Shown piece by piece: positions 47,233-56,396 of a stretch of 64,000 nucleotides of DNA. Both the position numbers and the translations under genes were made by a program. Below the pieces are notes generated by a model. The model was not told the origin of the DNA. It did not search any database and saw only the letters and a list, made by a program, of their open reading frames with translations. Position 1 is the stretch's first letter; the number at the start of each line of letters is the position of its first letter. This DNA is from Pseudoalteromonas rubra (GTDB lineage: Bacteria > Pseudomonadota > Gammaproteobacteria > Enterobacterales > Alteromonadaceae): NCBI RefSeq assembly GCF_005887115.1, contig NZ_PNCJ01000005.1, positions 372,001 through 436,000 on the forward strand, written 5' to 3'.

Positions 47233-49992
47233 TTAACCCTGCCACCTCTGAAGGCATTGATACAAAGCATCGGGCTCAATGGGTTTGGAGACAAAGTCAT
47301 CCATACCCACCTGCAGGCATTTAACCCTGTCTTCGTTAAATGCATTGGCTGTAATAGCTACAATGTAGGGCGTGCCGTAAAGCTCTGGGTTTTGTCTGAT
47401 CCGACGCGTACAGTCAAAGCCATCCATATTTGGCATCTGACAGTCCATCAGTACCAAAGGAATATTACTTCCTTTCAACAGAGCCAGTGCATCCAGGCCA
47501 TCATTTGCCTTGGTCAGGCTACACCCTGTATGCTCCATAAGCTTGGCTGCAACGATCTGATTTATAGGATTATCCTCAACCAATAGAACATTAACACCAC
47601 GTAAGTTTGGTGCGTTAACCTGTTGTTTTTCTTCGTGCTGAGCTTCTCCTGGCTCGGCCGGAATAATCACAGAAAATGTACTGCCCTGACCTGAGACACT
47701 TTCCAGTTCAATAGAGCCGCCCATGGCTTCGACCAACCGCTTGCAAATCGTTAACCCCAAGCCGGTTCCGCCATACTTGCGCGTTGTGGAAACATCAGCC
47801 TGAATAAACTCCCCAAACAACAGTTTTTGCTTTTCCTTCGCAATGCCAACGCCGGTATCCGTAATAGCGATATGTAAAGCACCATCAACATAACGAGCGG
47901 CCAGTTTAATACTGCCCTGCTCCGTAAATTTCCCTGCATTGCTAAGCAAATTATTAACAACCTGAGTGACTCGCAGTTCATCGAGTAAAAGGTATTCTGG
48001 TACTGACTCGTCGACATCATAACTAAATGATACCCCTTGCTTCACACCTGTTTTGCAAAACGAGGTTGTAAGAACATGAAGCATCTTATGAAAGGCAACG
48101 TCCTGTTTATCTAACTCCAATGCACCTGCTTCAATTTTTGAATAGTCAAGAATATCATTCAGTATCAACAACAGGTTATGTGCCGACTGATAGATAATCT
48201 GCAACGACTCTGAGATATCTTGGTCGAGTGTATTGCGCTGCATATCTGCAGTCATACCAATAATGCCATTGAGTGGCGTGCGGATTTCATGGCTCATGTT
48301 GGCCAAAAATAAACTTTTAGCAGAACTGGCTTTGTTTGCCCTATCAAGGGCATCTATCAGCTCTTCCGTTTTCTCCTGAACCTGGGTCTCTAATTGGGCA
48401 TTAAAGTTTGTCAGCTGAGCATTAAGAGATTGGTTTTCCTGATTGGCTTTTTGCAGCTTTTTAAAACTCATTGAGAGCTTAAATGCCAATTGAGTAAATT
48501 GCTGCTGTAACGTAATAACTTCAAGAAATGTCGCTTCTTCTTTGGGCGATAAATCATCGTTACGGCTTGCAGGATCAAAACTATTGAGCCGGCTGCTCAA
48601 GTCATGCATTGGGTTTATTAACATTCGGGTTAATTTACTCACCAGCACACTACTGAGTGCAATAATAAACAAAGCAAGGAAGAATGATTGTCCCCAGGCA
48701 GATGCAACCGCCATATTGACGTACTTACGCTCAATTAAACTGATCACCTGCCAGCCAAATTGCTCAGAGCGAACACTACGCCGATAAAACACTTCTTCTG
48801 TTTTACCAATATACAGGTTTTGGTTGTCATTGGTTAATATGTTTAGGGTGGCGTCATTGATCTCATCCTGAGTGTTAAAGTCTGACTTTAATGAGCTAAA
48901 CACCACTTTATTGTTGCTATCGAGTATCATCAGATGGCCCATGTGAGACAACACTCGAGGGATAAACTGCTCAAATGTGTGAAAAAATACTGAGCCTTCG
49001 ACAATTCCCACAAACTCTTCTTGGTGATAAACAGGCGCCGATATTGCCACTATCGAATCATCACCAAAGCCCCTGCCACGGAAAATGCCGGAGACAAATC
49101 CATCTGGATAGTAAGGCGCCTGAATAAAATATTGCCGATCGGAAACTGCGGGCACTTCCCCTGCAAGACTCGTTCTCAAGGTGTCTGGATAAAAGTGAGT
49201 TACCAGTCCGGACTGATCAGCCGTGATAGCAGTTCGGATGTTTGGATAAGACTCGACCAGCCGGGTGATAGTCTGTTGCTTGTCCAGCCCGCTTTCAATA
49301 TTGTAAGCGGCATCGGCCAGCGCCCTGCGATGATTACCCAAAAAGCTGTCTATCCGTTTTGCAGTTGTATTTGCCACGTCGCTCAGCTGCGCACTGACTT
49401 CATATTCAATGCGCTCATAGTGGCTGTTAGTCAGCATAATCGTCGTAACCAGAACCACCAGAATGATAAGGTGACTGATCATATAATTTAAGATGCGATA
49501 CAGAGGCTTGGCTTGCCAAAGTTGTTTGAACAAAAACAACGACAGCAAATCAACAATAACCAGGCAGATTGCGGCATTGATGAAATACTTCGCCAGCGCA
49601 GTCAAGATCACAAGCAGATTGAGATCCAGAGCAAACTTGCCAAACAGGAAGAGCAGCGGAACACCAAATAGCACCCAAAATGCCAGGCCCCGCATAAACA
49701 ATGGCTTGTTGGGCCTGACACAGAATACTTGTAACCAGACTATCTCCAGCAGAAACACCATGGAGGGCCAACAATGGCCCCAACGGTAAAAAATAAACGC
49801 CGCGCCGATTGCCACGCACAATAGAGCATAACGCCAACCCAGTGACATTAATGCAAGAATTACAAACAGTTGCCCAAGCAAAAACTCGGAGCTATCCAGG
49901 AACCACAAAGGTAACAGGTTTGCAAAACCACCCAACAACCCGAGCAAAACCGCAATTGCTACCTTAGGTAATGCTTTAATTTTCCCAAACAA
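47233..49992 (-). CDS. Hybrid sensor histidine kinase
   Basis: 919 residues. N-terminal bundle of about six hydrophobic helices (1-165, MASE-like), helix 7 (about 168-190), a periplasmic double-Cache domain (about 195-420), another membrane helix (about 428-450), a coiled linker, HisKA with H568 ([11 protein letters not shown]), HATPase ([16 protein letters not shown]) and a C-terminal receiver with D850 ([13 protein letters not shown]). No phosphotransfer domain or output regulator is present here, so the phosphate must pass to a partner elsewhere. Ligand unknown; Cache domains bind small organic molecules. Convergent with the GGDEF/EAL gene, which hints at a shared signalling theme. Confidence 0.92.
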   Translation of the reverse strand: MFGKIKALPKVAIAVLLGLLGGFANLLPLWFLDSSEFLLGQLFVILALMSLGWRYALLCVAIGAAFIFYRWGHCWPSMVFLLEIVWLQVFCVRPNKPLFMRGLAFWVLFGVPLLFLFGKFALDLNLLVILTALAKYFINAAICLVIVDLLSLFLFKQLWQAKPLYRILNYMISHLIILVVLVTTIMLTNSHYERIEYEVSAQLSDVANTTAKRIDSFLGNHRRALADAAYNIESGLDKQQTITRLVESYPNIRTAITADQSGLVTHFYPDTLRTSLAGEVPAVSDRQYFIQAPYYPDGFVSGIFRGRGFGDDSIVAISAPVYHQEEFVGIVEGSVFFHTFEQFIPRVLSHMGHLMILDSNNKVVFSSLKSDFNTQDEINDATLNILTNDNQNLYIGKTEEVFYRRSVRSEQFGWQVISLIERKYVNMAVASAWGQSFFLALFIIALSSVLVSKLTRMLINPMHDLSSRLNSFDPASRNDDLSPKEEATFLEVITLQQQFTQLAFKLSMSFKKLQKANQENQSLNAQLTNFNAQLETQVQEKTEELIDALDRANKASSAKSLFLANMSHEIRTPLNGIIGMTADMQRNTLDQDISESLQIIYQSAHNLLLILNDILDYSKIEAGALELDKQDVAFHKMLHVLTTSFCKTGVKQGVSFSYDVDESVPEYLLLDELRVTQVVNNLLSNAGKFTEQGSIKLAARYVDGALHIAITDTGVGIAKEKQKLLFGEFIQADVSTTRKYGGTGLGLTICKRLVEAMGGSIELESVSGQGSTFSVIIPAEPGEAQHEEKQQVNAPNLRGVNVLLVEDNPINQIVAAKLMEHTGCSLTKANDGLDALALLKGSNIPLVLMDCQMPNMDGFDCTRRIRQNPELYGTPYIVAITANAFNEDRVKCLQVGMDDFVSKPIEPDALYQCLQRWQG

Positions 49993-50035
49993 TACTCAGG
50001 CTCCTCTGGCTCTAAACACTTTCACGCAGCTGTAT

Positions 50036-50200
50036 GATACCTATTTCACTTAATACCTGGTCAATTTGAAGAAGCCAATATGACGCTAACGGTGTTAAAA
50101 ATTTCTCATTTAGAACAACTAAATAGCAAAATTTTCGCCTTGTTATCGAGCATATTTTCTCGCTTCTAAATAGGCTACTTAATTAAGCAAATTGGTAAAA
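50036..50200. repeat. Dispersed palindromic element (MITE-like)
   Basis: About 165 bp in the 317-bp gap 49993-50309. Imperfect terminal inverted repeats: TACCTATTTCACTTAAT at 50038-50054 and, inverted, TACCAATTTGCTTAAT at 50182-50197. Inside are smaller palindromes, for example ATTTAG-AACAA-CTAAAT (50108-50124). From memory, sequences of this style recur between genes of Pseudoalteromonas and related genera. No coding potential; no second copy is seen in this window. Confidence 0.55.
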
Positions 50201-50309
50201 CAACCGCTTGCATCTATTTAAAACAAATGTCGCCTGACTGACGCTGACTTATGAATTAAATTTTACTGATACTGTTAAAAAGTAAAGGAAAAACTGAGTT
50301 TTGCCAAGT

Positions 50310-51200
50310 TTAGTGGTCGGGACAATCGTGGCTTTCGATTTGCAGAACACATTGTTTGACCGCAAAGCCACGCATTAAGGTACGCTCAACTTCCAAGCGA
50401 CATGCCTCATCGTGCATCTCATTGGTACAGTGATGCTTCAACACAATATGTGCACCAACCGTCAATTGGTTATCCAGCATTGTCACTGTGACATTGTGAA
50501 CACTGTCTACATGCTCCGTAGAGAGTATTGACTGCTCTAGTTTTTCAACATCGGGCAGCAGCTGCGTTTTTTCTCTCAACCCCTGAATGCAGGTATAAAT
50601 CACCTTAACTCCGGTGAACAAAACAAACACCGAAATCAGCATACTAGAGACAATATCAATGACTTCCCAGTTAGTTAGATGAATAAGTACGCCCGCTACA
50701 AAGGTCGAAATAGTAGAGAGTAAGTCAAAGAAGGAGTGTAAAAACACCGCGTAAACATTGATGCTATCTTTGCGCCCTTTATATAACACCCAGGCTGACG
50801 CACCATGGAACAAGAAGCCAACCGCCGCAATACTCGACATCGCAAATGCATTAACATTCAAATCATGGCCTTGCCCATGATGTCCAAGGCGTTCGCCGCC
50901 TTCAAGCAAGATAATCACGGCAATAGATAGGTACAGTAAGCCATTGAGCAGACCGCCGGTATACTCAGCTTTTTTGTAGCCATCGTTGTAGGTTTTAGCC
51001 AGTTTAATGGCAAAGGCGGAAGCAATTAGCGCAATAAACAAAGAACTATTGTGCACAAATAGGTGCCCGGCATCGGCAAGTACCGCCAGTGAATTGGCGT
51101 AATATGCACCAACAACCTGAATAATCATAAAGGTACATGTGAGTGCAAGTGCGATAAGAAGTCGATTACGAGACGCTTGGTGTGTAGTCAGATCGGTCAT
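50310..51200 (-). CDS. Cation diffusion facilitator (CzcD/ZitB-like)
   Basis: 296 residues, six membrane helices and a C-terminal ferredoxin-like metal domain (about 210-290). Motifs: ADAGHLFVHN in helix 2, YNDGYKKAEY after it, a His-rich loop (GHHGQGH), and LHSFFDLLST in helix 5. In ZitB/CzcD the transport site is HxxxD plus HxxxD; here helix 2 reads H46xxxH50 while helix 5 is the normal H155xxxD159. It exports Zn(II) or a similar metal against protons; the changed site may alter metal choice. The ATG directly follows an AT-rich leader on the minus strand. Confidence 0.9.
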   Translation of the reverse strand: MTDLTTHQASRNRLLIALALTCTFMIIQVVGAYYANSLAVLADAGHLFVHNSSLFIALIASAFAIKLAKTYNDGYKKAEYTGGLLNGLLYLSIAVIILLEGGERLGHHGQGHDLNVNAFAMSSIAAVGFLFHGASAWVLYKGRKDSINVYAVFLHSFFDLLSTISTFVAGVLIHLTNWEVIDIVSSMLISVFVLFTGVKVIYTCIQGLREKTQLLPDVEKLEQSILSTEHVDSVHNVTVTMLDNQLTVGAHIVLKHHCTNEMHDEACRLEVERTLMRGFAVKQCVLQIESHDCPDH

Positions 51201-51309
51201 TCGAGCAGTTTAATGCCTTATAAAATACAGCAGGGGAAATGATAAAGAGTCGCAATTGTACCCTGAATTCAATGACTGCGCATCAAAAATGTCTGCACTG
51301 CGTAATATT

Positions 51310-52020
51310 TCAGGCACTGAGGCGCTTGTGATGGTCACCGTAGGCCAGAACAGCTTGTTCAAATAAGTGAGTTTGCTCATGGCTAAACTGACAACGCGTA
51401 TATCTGAGTATATCCAGTGCTACCTCACTCACCGTGCAACAATCTGCCGGCCGTGTTGGGCTAAACTCAGCCTCATCTGGAAAAACCACTATCCAGCGCA
51501 CGCCAAACGGCGTGTTTAGTACACTAGCCAGGGTTGACGCGCGTTGTGCAGCTGCCGAAAGCGGGTTTGCCAGATAATGTGTTTTACCTTTATAGCGACA
51601 GGGCCAAACCTGGCTATCCGTTTCTACCGCAATAAGCCCCTTTTGGTCTATGACTACAACAACGAACACACCGAAAGGCGATAACACAACACAGTCAAGG
51701 GACAGCGCTTCAAGCTGGCTCGGGTATAAATGACGGCTGAGGATCGTATAATTTTTTGCATCAAGTGAGGTTGCCAGATTTTGATAAACCTGCCATTTTT
51801 GTTTTGCAGCTTGTTCTTTGTCTGAGTGATGCCCCCGTAAATACACATACTTGCCCAGCGCCCATAACAAATATAAGCAAAAACATAACGCAATCAGATT
51901 TAACGCTGTGAAACTCGATATCGGCTCAGTCACAGGTTGCATAACAGTGCCTGGCATAGCCGTTTCACCAGAAACAGCACGACTGAAAACCCACAAGCAA
52001 ACCAAAATCCATCTATTCAT
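51310..52020 (-). CDS. NERD-like domain membrane protein
   Basis: 236 residues. Signal peptide or first helix (1-19), a second membrane helix (about 38-55), then a soluble domain with the outline of the NERD (nuclease-related) family: LDCVVLSPFGVFVVVVIDQKG, a short W-containing strand and KTHYLANPLSAAAQRASTLASVL. The usual E-x-K catalytic motif seems changed to IDQK, so nuclease activity is doubtful. It overlaps no neighbour and ends the row that starts with the two propeller lipoproteins; the upstream propeller gene ends 14 bp before its start. Confidence 0.65.
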   Translation of the reverse strand: MNRWILVCLWVFSRAVSGETAMPGTVMQPVTEPISSFTALNLIALCFCLYLLWALGKYVYLRGHHSDKEQAAKQKWQVYQNLATSLDAKNYTILSRHLYPSQLEALSLDCVVLSPFGVFVVVVIDQKGLIAVETDSQVWPCRYKGKTHYLANPLSAAAQRASTLASVLNTPFGVRWIVVFPDEAEFSPTRPADCCTVSEVALDILRYTRCQFSHEQTHLFEQAVLAYGDHHKRLSA

Positions 52021-52034
52021 GCCCTCACCTTATT

Positions 52035-53024
52035 TTAGCGTTGAGCCAATGCGTTCAGCGTCCACGCCTCCAAAATACCGTCGCTACTCAATGTCAGGAG
52101 TGAGTTTCTATCGGCCGCATACATATCTACAATCGTGGCGCCATCGTGCACAGAGCTGATTTGCCATGTTCCAAGCTCTTCACCATTCTGCGTATTCCAG
52201 ATACTTAAATGGGACTTGGACGACGACGTTGCTAGTAGCTCACTTCCTCTGATAAACAGAGCTTTGCGAAAAACCTTAAAACGCGACATATATTGCAATT
52301 CACTAATACTCTGCCCATCCGTCAGCGATGTAACAACCTGCTCATTCAAGGCATCGGAGGCAAACAGTTCCGAGAAATCTTCACTGACAGCAACGCTGGT
52401 TACTCTGTGATCAAACTCTTTCATAAAAATAGGCTCTGCTGAGCCAAATTTCCACAGCGCAAGTTTGCCATCTTGTGCGCCAGTAACGAATAGCTCTCCC
52501 TTCTCATCCCAAAACACATGTTGAACGGGCCGGGAGTGAGGCGCAAACCGATTATTAATCTGAGTATGTAAATCCGCCATATTAATGGTGCCATCGGCCA
52601 TTGCAACAATGGCCTTATCATTTTTAGGTGAGATGGCCATCGCGGTGATCACCGCGCCTGGAGTAACGCCGCCAAAAGCGACTTTAGTAACCAGCTTGCC
52701 CTTATCGAGTGACCAAAACGCCAGCTCTGTCTCACTGGCAATCACCAGCATCTGCAAATCTTCCGACAGCGCCACATCTCTCACAAAACCAGGGGTTTTG
52801 GCTTGTGGTACGGTAAATTCCACTCGCTGGGTAGCAACATCCCAGACCTGAATTTGCTTTTGATTGTCAAACGTAACAAGCTTACTGCCATCTTTCGAAA
52901 AATGACCTAGTGCAATGCCACTTTCGTTCAACCTGCCCACACTGCCTTTACTTAGCTGAACGTCTTCACTACACGCGATCAAAAAGACCACACACAATGT
53001 CGTCAGCAACACCCTTAACCACAT
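52035..53024 (-). CDS. WD40-like beta-propeller lipoprotein (copy 1)
   Basis: 329 residues. Lipoprotein signal (lipobox LIAC, Cys 18) and repeated WD-type blades: IQVWDVATQ, LAFWSLDKG, LALWKFGS, LSIWNTQNGEELG, LEAWTLNAL. It should form a six- to seven-bladed propeller on the periplasmic face of a membrane, normally a protein-binding platform. Clearly paralogous to the next gene upstream (both have FASDALNEQ and LLTLSSDG). Partner and function unknown. Confidence 0.8.
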   Translation of the reverse strand: MWLRVLLTTLCVVFLIACSEDVQLSKGSVGRLNESGIALGHFSKDGSKLVTFDNQKQIQVWDVATQRVEFTVPQAKTPGFVRDVALSEDLQMLVIASETELAFWSLDKGKLVTKVAFGGVTPGAVITAMAISPKNDKAIVAMADGTINMADLHTQINNRFAPHSRPVQHVFWDEKGELFVTGAQDGKLALWKFGSAEPIFMKEFDHRVTSVAVSEDFSELFASDALNEQVVTSLTDGQSISELQYMSRFKVFRKALFIRGSELLATSSSKSHLSIWNTQNGEELGTWQISSVHDGATIVDMYAADRNSLLTLSSDGILEAWTLNALAQR

Positions 53025-53207
53025 AATTTTACTCGTGACACCACAAAAAACGCCATTATACGTGCATTCACCGAGAGTAAAAAGTACACATATATACTAC
53101 CTGCAAAGACACTCGCCTCTACGCGTACATTATCCAAAATAGGACTCTCACTCCATTACATCTCAATAACACACCGTTCGAAGAATCAACAGCAAGAACC
53201 GCACCAT

Positions 53208-54233
53208 TCACCGACGGTCATGCACTAAGGTGCTGATCTGCCATAATTCGACAAAGCCATCGCTGCTGAGGGTCAATAGTTCACCGTGTGAATTAGTGTG
53301 CATATCCAGTATGGTTGCATCCCTGCTATGCGCTTTTATAAAAAAAGCGCCAATTTCCTGACCGTTTTGAGCATCCCAAAGTGTCCACCAGGCTTTAGAA
53401 GAACCAGTCGCTAAATAGCGTTCGTCATCACTGAATGCTGCGGCCCGAAACCATCTGAAACGCTCCGGATAACTCAGGCTAATGTCATATTCTGCGCCAG
53501 AGTAAAGCGAGAAAATACGCTGTTCGTTAAGTGCATCGGACGCAAATAATCTTGTATTATCATGGCTCTGTGCAATGCTGGTTATGCGGCGCTCAAAATA
53601 AAAACCGCGCTTTGTCGCTAGGGTATGCGCATCAAACAATAGAACCTGACCGTCGTGACCGGCACTTAGCAGGGTCTGACCCTGTGCACTTTTTGCGACA
53701 TGCATCACTTTACTGTCGTGAAGCTTGGCTTTTTTAATCAACTGATTGTCAAGGTCAAGTAAGTTAACAGTCCCATCGTTTAGTCCAACCAATAGATGGT
53801 GTGGGCGAGTATATAAACGCAGTGCTGACACTTTTGCCAGCTCATCGCTGGGGTGAACCGTAACGGTTTCCAACAGTTTTCCTTGCTCAATATCCCACAC
53901 TTCAACAAACTGACGAAAACCGATGGCAATTTGTGAGTTATCTTCACTGAGACTGAATGCCTGAATATTGCCCTTTGCAGCATCGCTGGCAGGAACAGGA
54001 TCGGCTAGCTGAAACAAACGCATTTGCGTTGCAACGTCAAAAACGGCAAGTTTATCTCCAGGGTCATGTAAGACAGCATAACGACCGTCAGCAGAAAACT
54101 GACCCTGAGCCCCACTTTGATCTAAATTGACCAATTGAGTGTCATTGTCCTGAAGCGGTTCCTTACATGCGGTCAAATTTATGACGATAGCCATACACAA
54201 ACCAACAATGAGTTGTTTTGCTAATTGAGTCAC
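53208..54233 (-). CDS. WD40-like beta-propeller lipoprotein (copy 2)
   Basis: 341 residues with lipobox LTAC (Cys 23). WD-type blades: LAVFDVATQ, VEVWDIEQGKLL, VNLLDLDNQ, VLLFDAHTL, WTLWDAQNGQEIG, VELWQISTL. It shares sequence along its length with the downstream paralogue, so the pair came from tandem duplication. The 183-bp gap between them is without clear terminator or gene. The upstream gap 54234-54585 contains a plus-strand hairpin pair described separately. Confidence 0.8.
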   Translation of the reverse strand: MTQLAKQLIVGLCMAIVINLTACKEPLQDNDTQLVNLDQSGAQGQFSADGRYAVLHDPGDKLAVFDVATQMRLFQLADPVPASDAAKGNIQAFSLSEDNSQIAIGFRQFVEVWDIEQGKLLETVTVHPSDELAKVSALRLYTRPHHLLVGLNDGTVNLLDLDNQLIKKAKLHDSKVMHVAKSAQGQTLLSAGHDGQVLLFDAHTLATKRGFYFERRITSIAQSHDNTRLFASDALNEQRIFSLYSGAEYDISLSYPERFRWFRAAAFSDDERYLATGSSKAWWTLWDAQNGQEIGAFFIKAHSRDATILDMHTNSHGELLTLSSDGFVELWQISTLVHDRR

Positions 54234-54308
54234 CAGCCTTACCTCCTGTTCAACGTGTAATGTGCTGTAATGTACAAATATTGCACAACGCTATAAATTT
54301 TGACCTGC

Positions 54309-54378
54309 CTGCCGTGAACAGGTTCATTTGGCAGCGTCTCTTATTTCCCCTGGCAGCGAGGTTTGCTGCCAGTCTTTT
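54309..54378 (+). terminator. Two hairpins ending in a plus-strand terminator
   Basis: Hairpin 1 (54309-54334): CTGCC and GGCAG arms enclosing TGAAC / GTTCA. Hairpin 2: CTGGCAGC (54350-54357) / GCTGCCAG (54365-54372), 7-nt loop, followed by TCTTTT. There is no plus-strand gene upstream; a TATAAA at 54292-54297 could be a -10. The structure may end a short untranslated RNA or act in the leader of the 90-residue protein gene at 54586. The rest of the gap 54234-54585 shows nothing more. Confidence 0.5.
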
Positions 54379-54585
54379 GCATCTGGGGCTATACTTATAT
54401 TGGTAAGCATAAACACATTACCAACTTGGGAGAATAAACTGATTGCCGACTGTTAGGGGTTTCTCAACTTAGCGCAACTAAAGAGTCAATTTGTCAGGCT
54501 ATCGCCCATAGTTTATGGCATCTCAAGACTGGTTTTTATGTATGCGAATTAGTTTTAACTTTAAATGCTAATTCAGGAGGTTTCC

Positions 54586-54858
54586 ATGCCCAGCCCACCA
54601 AGGCGCACAGCCAAAGGTCATGTTTCTGATCATGGTGCCGCTATGAATAAAGCACTTAGCGCTGACAAACGTAAAAAATTTGCCGAGAAAGCGAATCAGG
54701 CTTATGAAAAAAAACACCCAGAACAAACTAATATAAAAAAGGAAATTGCCAAAAACAAGGCGGAGAGAGAAGCTAAATCAATCGTTTACAAACTTGAGTT
54801 TGTACTGTTTGTTATTGTTCTGGTCGCCATTATTGTGCGCATCGTGTTTATGGATTAA
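54586..54858 (+). CDS. Small tail-anchored membrane protein
   Basis: 90 residues from ATG 54586, which has a near-perfect CAGGAGGT ribosome site 5 nt upstream; the in-frame ATG at 54565 is rejected. Lys/Glu/Ala-rich helical region (about 20-68) and a single C-terminal hydrophobic helix (FVLFVIVLVAIIVRIVF). Family not recognised. It would be anchored in the inner membrane with most of the chain in the cytoplasm. The excellent ribosome site suggests strong expression. Confidence 0.75.
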   Translation: MPSPPRRTAKGHVSDHGAAMNKALSADKRKKFAEKANQAYEKKHPEQTNIKKEIAKNKAEREAKSIVYKLEFVLFVIVLVAIIVRIVFMD

Positions 54859-54867
54859 GCAAGTAAA

Positions 54868-54900
54868 ACGGGTCATGACAGCCGCCACATCATGACCCGT
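54868..54900. terminator. Hairpin between convergent genes
   Basis: Perfect 11-bp stem ACGGGTCATGA / TCATGACCCGT with an 11-nt loop between the small membrane protein gene and the trehalase gene. A-run on the left side serves as the T-run for the minus strand (trehalase). Confidence 0.65.
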
Positions 54901-54905
54901 GAACG

Positions 54906-56387
54906 CTAATCTTCCAGCAATCGGTATAACCGGCTGGTCACCCCATTGGTCCAGCCGAAGCCTTGCTGTACCAGATATTCACCACCACCTGCGCGTACCC
55001 CAGGTTCAACCACATTATACTTTTCCAGCAGGCAAGCGTGTTGCTCAAAGTCGCGCTCCAGCATAGCCAGCCAGCGTCTGGCCACTGTAACTGCCAGCTT
55101 CACATAGCCATAATTCAGCATGCCTTTCACCGCAAACCACTGTAAGGGTGCCCAGCCATTTGGGCTATCCCACTGTTGCGCTGTATTGGTTAGCGTAGTC
55201 ACCAGCCCCCCAGCTTTTAGAAAATCCAGTTCCAGCCTCTGCACCATAGACTCCGCCTGCAACTGACTTGCCAGTCCCAAAAACATAGGTACCACTCCAG
55301 CCAGCGACATCACCTGACTACGTGTTTGCAAAGCAATATGATAATCCATAAACCAGCCCTGCTCTTTGTCCCATAAATAGGCCTGGATGAGCCGCTTGCG
55401 TTGCTGGGATAGTTGCAGATAGCAGGCGCTTTGTGCGCTGTTGCCGAGCGCTGCGTAACATTCACTAAGCTGCCATTCCAGCTGTTGCAACAGGGCATTT
55501 AAGTCAACGGGTATGCGCTGAACCGTATTAATACTGCAAAGCTGCTCAGGATCGTCCAGCCAGCGGCTGCTAAAATCCCAACCCGACTCACACGCGGCGC
55601 GAATATTACGATAAAACAACGCGCGATATTCAGGCTCCAGCATACTGGCCGACTCAATATCCTCCTTATAGGACTCAGGCCTTGGCTCCGCACAGTCATC
55701 CCAGAAGCGATTCATTACTCCGCCACATGGCATGCGCACGACCCTGCGGCTTTCAGTCAGTTCATCATTCAGTTGGTCGCTGTCAGCCATCCAAAAACTG
55801 TGCTCCTTTTGCAGTGCATCAGTCACTTTACGCAACCATGCCTTGTCCTGATGATGCGTTTGCCAGAGTAAAGACACCATCAATGCAGTGACTGGCGGTT
55901 GTGATCGGCTGGTGTAGTAACTGCGGTTGCCATTTGGCACATGGCCAATGCGCTCAATCAGACTGACAAAGTTATCCAGCATATTCGACACTTGCCCGAC
56001 GTGGCCGGCATCCATCAGGCCCAGAGCCGTAAAATAACTGTCCCAGTAGTAAATTTCGTTAAAGCGACCACCCGGAACCGTATAGCTCGCGGGCAAATCA
56101 AGCAATGACGACGCATTACCCGTCTGAGGGTCACGCGCCAGACGTTGCCATAGCTGGCCGATATAGTCTTTGACCGAGGTGGCTTGGAGTTCAGTCAGTT
56201 CAGGCTGTGGCGCAAAGTCAAAATGACGTGCAACAAACTCAGTCAGATCTTGAGGGCATTCGCTGTCATACAAGGCACAGGCCTGCTCCCAGCTCTGTTT
56301 TGGAATGGCATCTGCAAACTGTTTGCTATCCGAAAAAATGCCCTGCATCTGCACCGCTTTAAACAAGTTTGATTGTTCAAACTGCAT
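54906..56387 (-). CDS. treF: Trehalase, glycoside hydrolase family 37
   Basis: 493 residues without signal peptide, so cytoplasmic (TreF type). Trehalase signature 1 is PGGRFNEIYYWDSY (near residue 109) and signature 2 is QQWDSPNGWAPLQW (near 415). The (alpha/alpha)6 family residues, NGNRSYYTSRSQPP and GGGEYLVQQGFGWTNG, are conserved. It splits trehalose into two glucose molecules. The ATG follows the MFS gene stop by 9 bp, so the two form an operon under the LacI-type operator at 57688. Confidence 0.94.
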   Translation of the reverse strand: MQFEQSNLFKAVQMQGIFSDSKQFADAIPKQSWEQACALYDSECPQDLTEFVARHFDFAPQPELTELQATSVKDYIGQLWQRLARDPQTGNASSLLDLPASYTVPGGRFNEIYYWDSYFTALGLMDAGHVGQVSNMLDNFVSLIERIGHVPNGNRSYYTSRSQPPVTALMVSLLWQTHHQDKAWLRKVTDALQKEHSFWMADSDQLNDELTESRRVVRMPCGGVMNRFWDDCAEPRPESYKEDIESASMLEPEYRALFYRNIRAACESGWDFSSRWLDDPEQLCSINTVQRIPVDLNALLQQLEWQLSECYAALGNSAQSACYLQLSQQRKRLIQAYLWDKEQGWFMDYHIALQTRSQVMSLAGVVPMFLGLASQLQAESMVQRLELDFLKAGGLVTTLTNTAQQWDSPNGWAPLQWFAVKGMLNYGYVKLAVTVARRWLAMLERDFEQHACLLEKYNVVEPGVRAGGGEYLVQQGFGWTNGVTSRLYRLLED

Positions 56388-56396
56388 CTATAACTC

